From Candidatus Uhrbacteria bacterium (GTDB lineage: Bacteria; Patescibacteriota; Patescibacteriia; UBA9934; GWF2-40-263): 19,283 nt of DNA. Below, in pieces: positions 13,901 through 19,283 of the stretch; the first letter of the stretch is position 1, and the number at the start of each line of letters is the position of its first letter. The position numbers and the translations under genes are program-made. The notes under the pieces were generated by a model. That model was not told the DNA's origin, ran no database searches, and was given only the letters and a program-made list of their open reading frames with translations. The stretch lies in assembly GCA_016208545.1 (NCBI GenBank), contig JACQXU010000003.1, positions 1-19,283 on the forward strand. The letters run 5' to 3'.

Positions 13901-14945
13901 AACGTTTGAGACGATTGTTGCGATTGATAACTCGACGATACAAATCATTCAAGTCAGAAGTCGCGAATCTCCCTCCGTCAAGCGGAACCATTGGGCGAAG
14001 GTCTGGCGGAATAATAGGCACAACTTCAAGCACCATCCAACCAGGTTTGATGTTGTTGATGTGAAGTGACTTTAAAAGTTTGAGGCGTCTTAGCAAACGA
14101 TCGTGTTTTGTTTTTGTCGCGTGCTCAAGTTCTTTTTCAAGTTCTTTCATTGTTGCTTCGACATTTACTCGTTTGAGCATTTCCTGAACAGCGCCGGCTC
14201 CGATTCCAGCTTCAAAAATATGTCCGTACTTGAGCGACCAATCATGATATGTTTGCTCGGAAATGATTGACAACTCGTGCATGTCTTTTAGATCTATCAT
14301 CACTTGCTCGTAATCAGAAGACAACTCTTCGAGTTTTTCATCACGAATTTTTTCAAGACGATTCAATTCTTGCTTCATTTTTTTCTCATCCGCGCCGAAT
14401 TTTTCTTCAAGCCGTCCAACATCGCGTTTGAATTCACCTTCAATCATTTTCTCTTTACTCTTTTTTTCTTGTTTTACTTGTTCGACAGTTTGCTCTTTTG
14501 CTTCTTCATTTATGTGGGTGATAATGAAACTTGCAAAATAAATAACTTTTTCCAAATTTTGAATGGACATGTCAAGCACTGTTCCGATTTTTGACGGCAC
14601 ACCGCGCAGAAACCAAATGTGCGTGATAGGACAGGCAAGTTCAACGTGACCCATACGTTCGCGCCGAACAATTGAATGAGTCACTTCAACTCCGCATTTG
14701 TCGCACACAATTCCTTTATATCGAATTTTTTTGTATTTTCCGCAATAACATTCCCAATCTTTGGATGGTCCAAAAATTTCTTCAGCAAACAATCCGCTTT
14801 TTTCCGGTTTTTGAGTGCGGTAATTGATTGTCTCTGGCTTTTGCACTTCTCCAAACGACCAAGAACGCATCACTTCAGGAGATGCAAGGCGAAGTCGAAT
14901 TGAATCAAAGTCAGTTGATTTGAGCGAATCTTGTTTTTTGAACAT
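10920..14945 (-). CDS. rpoC: DNA-directed RNA polymerase beta' subunit
   Basis: The 1341-residue protein carries the N-terminal zinc ribbon C66-C68-C81-C84 ([19 protein letters not shown]) and the catalytic NADFDGDQM at 528-536, whose three Asp hold the active-site Mg2+. A second zinc site has [11 protein letters not shown] plus an upstream Cys (EEDCGDD). The bridge helix / trigger loop region follows ([27 protein letters not shown]). Residues about 145-265 form a long charged coiled-coil insert absent from the shortest bacterial forms. The clamp region [29 protein letters not shown] is complete, and the C-terminus is acidic and Glu-rich. No frameshift is seen over 4 kb. It is co-transcribed with rpoB, 70 bases upstream, and followed by a terminator. 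ATG 14945 has no Shine-Dalgarno (TATTTTCAAAT). Confidence 0.99.
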   Translation of the reverse strand: [1341 protein letters not shown]

Positions 14946-14954
14946 ATTTGAAAA

Positions 14955-15001
14955 TAGGTTTTGGGTGTTGGGTTCTGGGTGTTGGGTCTATCCAAAACCT
15001 A
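14955..15001. repeat. G-rich heptamer repeat and hairpin in the rpoB-rpoC spacer
   Basis: On the plus strand GGGTGTT, GGGTTCT, GGGTGTT and GGGTCTA follow each other with GGG at 14963, 14970, 14977 and 14984: two 14-base direct repeats and a G-quadruplex-type motif (four GGG, 4-base loops) on the template strand. TAGGTTTTGG (14955-14964) and CCAAAACCTA (14992-15001) also form a 10-bp hairpin around it. It fills most of the 70-base spacer. Confidence 0.75.
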
Positions 15002-15015
15002 AAACCTAGAACCTC

Positions 15016-18000
15016 TTATTTTATTTTCTTCTCCCCTGGCAATTCGACTTTTTTGCCATCTCTCAAAAGCTCAACATCAAGACATAATCCTTTGAGCTCT
15101 CGAACGAGCACGTTGAATGATTCTGGAATGTTTACTTTTCTAATTGGTTCACCTTTGATGATTGATTCGTATGCCTTTGAGCGGCCTGGAACGTCGTCAG
15201 ATTTGATTGTAAGAATTTCTTGAAGAGTATGAGCGGCGCCGTAGGCTTCAAGAGCCCACACTTCCATTTCTCCAAAACGCTGTCCGCCGAATTGCGCTTT
15301 TCCTCCAAGCGGCTGTTGAGTGATAAGCGAATACGGACCAATCGAACGCTGGTGCATTTTGTCTTCAACCATGTGAGAAAGTTTCAAAATATACATGTAA
15401 CCGATCGTCACAGGATTTTCAAATCGTTCTCCGTCTCTTCCATCATAAAGCATAACCTGCCCGGATTCTTTCATGCCTGCTTTTTCCAATTCTTCATGAA
15501 TTTGACTTTCTTTAACTCCGTTTAAAACTTGAGTTGTAACATTGTATCCAAGCGCGTTTGCTGCAAGTCCCAAGTGTACTTCCAAAATCTGTCCGAGGTT
15601 CATACGAGACACAACGCCAAGCGGAGTGAGAATGACGTCAAGCGGAGTTCCGTCTTCCAAAAACGGCATATCAGCCATTGGGACAACTTTTGAAATGACT
15701 CCTTTGTTTCCGTGGCGACCAGCGACTTTGTCGCCGACTTGAACTTTTCGCAAGTCAGCGATTGTAACTTGAATGGATTTGATAACGCCTGGCGAAAGTT
15801 TGTCGCCTGCTTCGCGCGAAAATATCGTCACGTCAACAACTTTTCCGTGTTCGCCGTGTTCAAGATACATTGAAGAATCGCGAACGTCGCGCGCTTTTTC
15901 TCCGAATATCGCGCGTAACAATTTTTCTTCAGCGGAAAGTTCTGTTTCACCTTTTGGAGTAATTTTTCCAACCAAAATATCGCCGGATTTCACTTCAGCG
16001 CCAATGCGAATAATTCCTTCCGCATCAAGGTGTTTCAATTTTTCTTCAGAGACGTTTGGGATGTCGGAAGTCACAACTTCTGGACCGAGTTTTGTGTCGC
16101 GAATATCAATCGTGTAATTCTCGATGTGCACAGAAGTAAACCGATCGTCGTGCACCAAACGCTCTGAAATAATAACTGCGTCTTCGTAGTTATAACCGCC
16201 CCACGCCATAAATCCAACTAAACAATTTTGTCCAAGCGCTAGCTCGCCGTGATCAACGGCAGAAGAGTCGGCAACAACATCGCCAGTTTTGATTTTTTGA
16301 CCTTTATCAACAACCGGCCTTTGATTGATCGCGGTTGAGTTGTTTGATCGCAAGAATTTTTTAAGTTCGTAATCAAAAACATTATTTTGACGATCTGTAA
16401 TTTGAATTCGGCTTGAATCAACTTTTGTAATTTCTCCATCTTGTTCAGCAACAACAACGTGTCCGGAATCTTTTGCTGAACGTTTCTCAACTCCTGTTCC
16501 AATTATCGGAGCGTCAGGCTTGATTGTTGGAACTGCTTGGCGTTGCATGTTTGTTCCCATGAGCGCGCGAGTTGCGTCATCGTGCTCCAAAAACGGAATG
16601 AGCGCTGTGCCGATTGAAACAATTTGTTTTGAAGAAACATCCATGTAATCAATCTCTGATTGAGAAATGATTTTTGGTTCACCAAATTTTCGTCCTCCGA
16701 TAAATTCTTCAACAAAATATCCTTTTTCATCAATAGGAATTGTTGCTGGAACTGTGACTGAACGCTCTTCTTTGAACGCATTGATAAATTCAACTTCATC
16801 TGTTGCACGAGCAACTGTTTTGCCGTTTTTTACTTCCTTAACAACTTTTCGATATGGAGTTTCGATAAAACCGTATTCATTTATGATCGCGTAGGACGCA
16901 AGGTGACCAATTAGTCCAATGTTTGGACCTTCAGGAGTTGCAATCGGACAAATACGGCCGTAGTGAGTTGGGTGAACATCGCGCACTTCAAAGCCAGCGC
17001 GCTCTCGCGACAATCCGCCCGGACCCATCGCTGAAAGTCGGCGTTTGTGTTCGAGCTCTGCAAGAGGATTTGTTTGATCCATGAATTGTGAAAGCTGTGA
17101 ACTCATGAAAAACTCTCGAACAGCGCCAATGACAGGACGAGCGTTGATGAGTTTGCCAGGTGTGAGCGCTCCAATATCTTGAGTTGACATTCTGTCTTTG
17201 ATAATGCGCTCCATGCGCGCAAGCCCGACTCGAAATCTGCCTTGAATAAGTTCACCAACAGCGCGAACACGGCGGTTTCCCAAATGATCAACGTCATCCG
17301 GATCGCCTTGTGTGATATTTAGATTGATAATTTCTCGAATAATTTTTACAAGATCTTCTTTTTTAAGAATTCGATTTTTTTCGTCCGCAATTTGTTCTGA
17401 TGTAATTTCATCGTTGAAACGCAAATTAAACTTGTAACGTCCAACTTTTCCCAAATCATAACGATCAAAATTGAAAAACATCGAATGAATCAAACCCTTC
17501 GCATTGTCGGCTGTTGCGCGGTCGCCAGGACGAATGCGTTTGTACACTTCAATCAAACCTTCATCTTCGTTTTTGGAAACATCTTTGTTAAGAGTAGCTT
17601 CGATGTAATGATTGATTGGATGAGTATCGATGTCTGTAAAAAATGCTGAAATTTCTTCATCGGTTGAAACACCAAACGCACGCAGAAGAGCTGTAACCGG
17701 AACTTTACGTTTGCGATCAATTTTTACCCAGATTACATTTTTTGGATCTGTTTCAAATTCAAGCCAAGCTCCGCGGTTTGGAATAATTTTCGCGCCATAA
17801 TAACGACGTCCGCGATATACTTCGGCTGTGAAAAACGCGCCAGCGCTTCTAACAAGCTGTGAAACGACAACACGCTCAACGCCGTTTATCACAAACGTTC
17901 CTCTCGGAGTCATGATTGGAAGATCGCCCAAATAAATTTCCTGTTCTTTAACGTCTTTACTTCGCAGGTTTACAAGCCGGGTTTTGACTCGAAGAGGCGC

Positions 18001-18270
18001 TTCAAACGTAACGTTTTTAATGCGCGATGTTTTTTCATCAAATTTTGGCTCATCCAGATAATAATCATCAAAATAAAGCTCCAAATCGCGGCCGATAAAA
18101 TCGCGAATCGGAGTAACTTCCCTAAAAAGTTCACGAATTCCTTCGTCAAAAAACCAACGATAAGAACGGCGCTGAACTTCAATTAGGTCAGGAAGCTCGA
18201 GAGCGTCCGTGGCTGTATTAAAGACTTTGCGTTCTCGTGTCTGAACCGGCGTGCGTCGATAAATAGGCAT
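15016..18270 (-). CDS. rpoB: DNA-directed RNA polymerase beta subunit
   Basis: The 1084-residue protein contains the rifampicin-binding region FMSSQLSQFMDQTNPLAE, then HKRRLSAMGPGGLSRERAG, with the Asp, His and Ser that matter for drug binding all in their sensitive form. Next come DVHPTHYGRICPIATPEGPNIGLI, the active-site Lys region GDKVAGRHGNKGVIS, and the C-terminal clamp sequence MHQRSIGPYSLITQQPLGGKAQFGGQRFGEMEVWALEAYGAA, which contacts beta'. The length is close to the shorter bacterial forms (the large Proteobacterial inserts are missing). It is intact throughout and heads the rpoBC operon. Unlike the classical order, no rplJ/rplL genes precede it in the window. ATG 18270 has no Shine-Dalgarno; instead it is 16 bases from a long hairpin and 2 bases from a segment complementary to the leader. 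Confidence 0.99.
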   Translation of the reverse strand: MPIYRRTPVQTRERKVFNTATDALELPDLIEVQRRSYRWFFDEGIRELFREVTPIRDFIGRDLELYFDDYYLDEPKFDEKTSRIKNVTFEAPLRVKTRLVNLRSKDVKEQEIYLGDLPIMTPRGTFVINGVERVVVSQLVRSAGAFFTAEVYRGRRYYGAKIIPNRGAWLEFETDPKNVIWVKIDRKRKVPVTALLRAFGVSTDEEISAFFTDIDTHPINHYIEATLNKDVSKNEDEGLIEVYKRIRPGDRATADNAKGLIHSMFFNFDRYDLGKVGRYKFNLRFNDEITSEQIADEKNRILKKEDLVKIIREIINLNITQGDPDDVDHLGNRRVRAVGELIQGRFRVGLARMERIIKDRMSTQDIGALTPGKLINARPVIGAVREFFMSSQLSQFMDQTNPLAELEHKRRLSAMGPGGLSRERAGFEVRDVHPTHYGRICPIATPEGPNIGLIGHLASYAIINEYGFIETPYRKVVKEVKNGKTVARATDEVEFINAFKEERSVTVPATIPIDEKGYFVEEFIGGRKFGEPKIISQSEIDYMDVSSKQIVSIGTALIPFLEHDDATRALMGTNMQRQAVPTIKPDAPIIGTGVEKRSAKDSGHVVVAEQDGEITKVDSSRIQITDRQNNVFDYELKKFLRSNNSTAINQRPVVDKGQKIKTGDVVADSSAVDHGELALGQNCLVGFMAWGGYNYEDAVIISERLVHDDRFTSVHIENYTIDIRDTKLGPEVVTSDIPNVSEEKLKHLDAEGIIRIGAEVKSGDILVGKITPKGETELSAEEKLLRAIFGEKARDVRDSSMYLEHGEHGKVVDVTIFSREAGDKLSPGVIKSIQVTIADLRKVQVGDKVAGRHGNKGVISKVVPMADMPFLEDGTPLDVILTPLGVVSRMNLGQILEVHLGLAANALGYNVTTQVLNGVKESQIHEELEKAGMKESGQVMLYDGRDGERFENPVTIGYMYILKLSHMVEDKMHQRSIGPYSLITQQPLGGKAQFGGQRFGEMEVWALEAYGAAHTLQEILTIKSDDVPGRSKAYESIIKGEPIRKVNIPESFNVLVRELKGLCLDVELLRDGKKVELPGEKKIK

Positions 18271-18272
18271 AA

Positions 18273-18396
18273 CTTGTGCTTGGATTTCTGAAAAACGATG
18301 AGATGCGAAGTGCTGGAGACAAATAAATTCCGAGGCGTAGCAGAACTACGGCGAGGAATTTATTTGTTGAAGCACAAGCAGATCGCGTTTTTCAGA
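18273..18396 (-). promoter_or_regulatory. Long hairpin and possible start-masking pairing in the rpoB leader
   Basis: Between 18287 and 18396 a nested inverted repeat is present: TCTGAAAAACG (18287-18297) with CGTTTTTCAGA (18386-18396); GTGCT (18310-18314) with AGCAC (18371-18375); ACAAATAAATTCC (18319-18331) with GGAATTTATTTGT (18355-18367); CGTAG (18336-18340) with CTACG (18346-18350), loop CAGAA. In the mRNA, CUUGUGCUU (18378-18370) is also perfectly complementary to AAGCACAAG (18281-18273), which ends 2 bases before the rpoB AUG. The same bases can therefore pair inside the hairpin or cover the start region. This suggests an RNA-level control of rpoBC or an RNase processing site; neither is proven. 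Confidence 0.7.
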
Positions 18397-18602
18397 GATA
18401 CTAAAAGTAAACAAAAAGAAAACCTTGGTTATAGGTCTTCCTTATTTATTTTGTTTGCGGGTGGATAGAGCCATCAAAGAAGAGGGTGAGGTTCTTTAGA
18501 TGGAAACAATTTGGAACCTGGTTGACAATTCAGCCGCAGACGAGGCATTGATTTTTTGTCAAGCTTAGCTCAAATTAGCTAAAAATGACGAAATTCAACG
18601 AA
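18397..18602 (-). other. Structured 5' leader of rpoBC
   Basis: No gene is seen here. On the minus strand the leader contains several small inverted repeats: TTAGCT/AGCTAA (about 18562-18582), TTGACA/TGTCAA (18562-18557 with 18526-18521) and AGGTTC/GAACCT (18520-18491 region). With the long hairpin they give a leader of roughly 325 nt if transcription starts near 18596. TTGACA at 18562-18557 has no -10 partner at the right distance, so it is more likely part of the stem than a promoter. Confidence 0.5.
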
Positions 18603-18631
18603 ATAGTACCATTTACTCTTTGAAGCGTCAA
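18603..18631 (-). promoter_or_regulatory. Promoter of rpoBC
   Basis: On the minus strand TTGACG (18631-18626), a 17-base spacer and TACTAT (18608-18603) form a good sigma-70 promoter, with a start expected near 18596. A second -35-like TTGACA (18663-18658) lies upstream with only ATATCG as -10, possibly a weaker tandem promoter. It follows the terminator at 18683-18716, so rpoBC appears to have its own start. Confidence 0.75.
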
Positions 18632-18682
18632 GTGCGATATGTGAATTTTCAGTGGATTGTCAAGGGTTGCTCATTTTTCGCT

Positions 18683-18716
18683 AAAAAAAGCAAAAAGACC
18701 AGTTTTTGGCTTTTTA
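18683..18716 (-). terminator. Terminator of candidate RNA unit 2
   Basis: On the minus strand AAAAAGCCA, loop AAAAC, TGG-bulge-CTTTTT form a 9-bp stem with one bulged base, followed by GC and T7. The plus strand also carries A- and T-runs on both sides, so it could work in either direction. Confidence 0.7.
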
Positions 18717-18727
18717 AATTCTACTAG

Positions 18728-18736
18728 TTATCCACA
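18728..18736 (+). promoter_or_regulatory. Single consensus DnaA box
   Basis: TTATCCACA matches the DnaA box consensus exactly. It stands alone: no second clear box, no dnaA or dnaN and no obvious origin architecture nearby, so it may be a chance match or a DnaA-responsive site near RNA unit 2. Confidence 0.4.
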
Positions 18737-18915
18737 GCCTTATTTACTTGAGGCTGCGAGACGAAGCCACGATTTAATCACGAGTCAAAACATCAGAGCA
18801 TGAGGAGAGAGATTTTGCCGCGTCCAATTAAGAACACGACGATGCTCGCAGTTTTCATTCGGAAGAATCGTACCCCGCATCGCAGCCTCAAAAAAACAAG
18901 AGGCTGTTTAAAGGT

Positions 18916-18943
18916 ATTGTAGGATGTTTTGAAAAAAAATCAA
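18916..18943 (-). promoter_or_regulatory. Promoter of candidate RNA unit 2
   Basis: On the minus strand TTGATT (18943-18938), a 16-base spacer and TACAAT (18921-18916) form a promoter with a good -10 box; the start would be near 18909, three bases before the 5' hairpin of unit 2. The -35 overlaps the U8 terminator tract of unit 1, so the two units are tightly abutted. Confidence 0.6.
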
Positions 18944-18969
18944 GCAAAAACACTCGTGGAGGCCGAGAA
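18932..18969 (-). terminator. 3' arm of the domain C stem plus U8: terminator of RNA unit 1
   Basis: The 25-position closing stem of domain C ends GAGTGTTTTTG and is followed by CTTGA and eight T on the minus strand. The stem thus doubles as the terminator hairpin, although it is unusual in enclosing a 107-nt branched loop. Confidence 0.5.
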
Positions 18970-19223
18970 TGTCACACATTGACTTAGGCATGGCCGTAAG
19001 TTTGTGTAACGTGACGAATCCGCACGGTGCAAAGAAAGTTAGACCTAATTTGCATCGGGGATCGCGCCAGGGTGGGTTCTCGTCCTCCATGAGTGTTTTT
19101 GAAAGTGCTATTAAAAATCCCATGTTTGGAGAGATATGCGAATATATTTCGCCAAACATGGGATTTCTTTTGATTTTCGCGACTCTCTCCAGAAACGCGA
19201 AAGTTTTTTGTATTTTTTAAGAA
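18932..19223 (-). ncRNA. Candidate structured RNA, unit 1 (about 290 nt)
   Basis: A near-perfect promoter (19230-19258) is followed on the minus strand by three structured parts. Hairpin A: TTTCGCG/CGCGAAA (19202-19196 with 19181-19175). Hairpin B: a perfect 15-bp stem AAATCCCATGTTTGG/CCAAACATGGGATTT (19166-19152 with 19129-19115). Domain C: a 25-position stem closing a 157-nt multibranched domain (19101-19077 with 18969-18945; one G-U, one mismatch). C contains the branches CACA..ACTTAGGC/GCCGTAAGT..TGTG and ATCC..TGCAAA..TTAG/CTAA..TTTGCA..GGAT. U8 follows the stem 5 bases later (18939-18932), as in an intrinsic terminator. The short frames covering it have no recognisable product or ribosome site. 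I recognise no known RNA family. Strand is set by promoter and U-tract; the stems alone would fit either strand. Confidence 0.65.
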
Positions 19224-19229
19224 CGAGAA

Positions 19230-19258
19230 AATATACCACAAAATCGCGATTTTGTCAA
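19230..19258 (-). promoter_or_regulatory. Strong promoter of RNA unit 1, with an 18-bp palindrome over the spacer
   Basis: On the minus strand TTGACA (19258-19253), a 17-base spacer and TATATT (19235-19230), with TGG before the -10 (extended -10), make the best promoter in the window. ACAAAATCG/CGATTTTGT (19238-19255) is a perfect 18-bp palindrome occupying most of the spacer and the end of the -35 box, the classic place for a repressor operator. Start is expected near 19223. Confidence 0.85.
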
Positions 19259-19283
19259 GAGCATGTACACTTACCCTTATGAG

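Larger units (their letters stand above)
18683..18909 (-). ncRNA. Candidate structured RNA, unit 2 (about 225 nt, two alternative folds)
   Basis: A promoter (18916-18943) and terminator (18683-18716) bracket a region without a protein gene. On the minus strand the transcript would begin AAACAGCCTC. GAGGCTG (18889-18883) can pair with CAGCCTC (18906-18900) as a 5' hairpin with a U-rich loop. Extended to TTGAGGCTGCGA (18891-18880), the same bases pair over 12 bp with TCGCAGCCTCAA (18759-18748) to close a 144-nt domain. The 3' CAGCCT can instead pair with AGGCTG (18740-18735). The two folds exclude each other. Inside are GAGCAT/ATGCTC, CGTC/GACG and ATTC-GGAA-GAAT hairpins. I find no tmRNA, 6S, SRP or RNase P signature. 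A 31-codon frame from ATG in CGATGCGG has no ribosome site. Function unknown. Confidence 0.6.

Noticed and set aside
18557..18562. TTGACA as an extra rpoB promoter
   Set aside because: There is no acceptable -10 at 15-19 bases; the hexamer pairs with TGTCAA about 35 bases downstream, so it is more likely a stem in the leader.
18683..18909. Unit 2 as tmRNA, with a tag reading frame
   Set aside because: No tRNA-like acceptor/T-arm and no typical hydrophobic Ala-Ala tag end. The 31-codon frame lacks a ribosome site. UGA recoding to join it to the following frame is contradicted by normal TGA stops in pilB and pilins.
18932..19223. Unit 1 as SRP RNA, RNase P RNA or 6S RNA
   Set aside because: The conserved SRP tetraloop region and the RNase P GAGGAAAGTC-type core are absent, and the multibranched domain does not fit the rod shape of 6S RNA.
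18908..19241. Several 80-codon frames in the far-right region on both strands
   Set aside because: They run through perfectly base-paired stems, have no ribosome-binding site or known motif, and conflict with the promoter-hairpin-U-tract layout of an RNA gene.
1..19283. CRISPR array
   Set aside because: No regularly spaced direct repeats of 23-40 bases with unique spacers; the repeats present are 7- or 14-base words in tandem.

Overview
The window looks like a chromosomal segment of a Patescibacteria (Candidate Phyla Radiation, probably Parcubacteria-like) genome. The evidence is moderate A+T content, a compact type IV pilus cluster with the pilin style common in that group, AT-rich gene starts without Shine-Dalgarno sequences, and word-like repeats between genes and inside leader peptides. 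TGA is used as an ordinary stop (pilB, the propeller pilin), which argues against the UGA-glycine lineages Absconditabacteria and Gracilibacteria. No 16S rRNA is present, so the phylum is an inference.

Layout, left to right: (1) 1-1137, the 3' part of a large serine recombinase on +, whose reading frame runs into (2) tRNA-Gly(UCC) and tRNA-Pro(UGG) on -, with a clear promoter. (3) A perfect 36-bp palindrome at 1201-1236 and an isolated G+C-rich gene for a small exported protein (1316-1714, -) with its own terminator and Shine-Dalgarno. (4) From 1900 to 10761, all on -, a type IV pilus / two-component cluster. In transcription order it is ruvC (3'-truncated), a 5'-truncated response regulator, pilB, pilC, a GspH/FimT pseudopilin, a 165-bp inverted repeat, a PilV-like pilin fused to a seven-repeat LVIVD beta-propeller, a PilW-like pilin, a PilX-like protein, the major pilin, a GAF-PAS histidine kinase split by a deletion, and a response regulator. 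(5) rpoB then rpoC on -, ending in a strong terminator. (6) About 1 kb without protein genes upstream of rpoB. It reads as two tandem promoter-structure-terminator units (candidate non-coding RNAs), followed by the rpoBC promoter and a long, highly structured rpoB leader.

Two themes deserve attention. First, the 18.3-19.3 kb region holds two compact, apparently undescribed structured RNA genes, one behind a strong promoter with a perfect 18-bp palindrome over its spacer and one with mutually exclusive pairings. After them, the rpoB leader carries a 110-bp hairpin and a 9-bp pairing that could mask the rpoB start. Second, the pilus cluster has four lesions: a poly-A9 frameshift near the start of pilB, a heptanucleotide repeat that puts a pseudopilin out of frame, and two deletion junctions that destroy the kinase H-box and fuse ruvC to a receiver domain. 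The two simple-repeat lesions look like phase-variation switches. The two deletions could be real decay or assembly errors. rpoB and rpoC, over 7 kb, are intact, so general sequence noise is unlikely to be the explanation.
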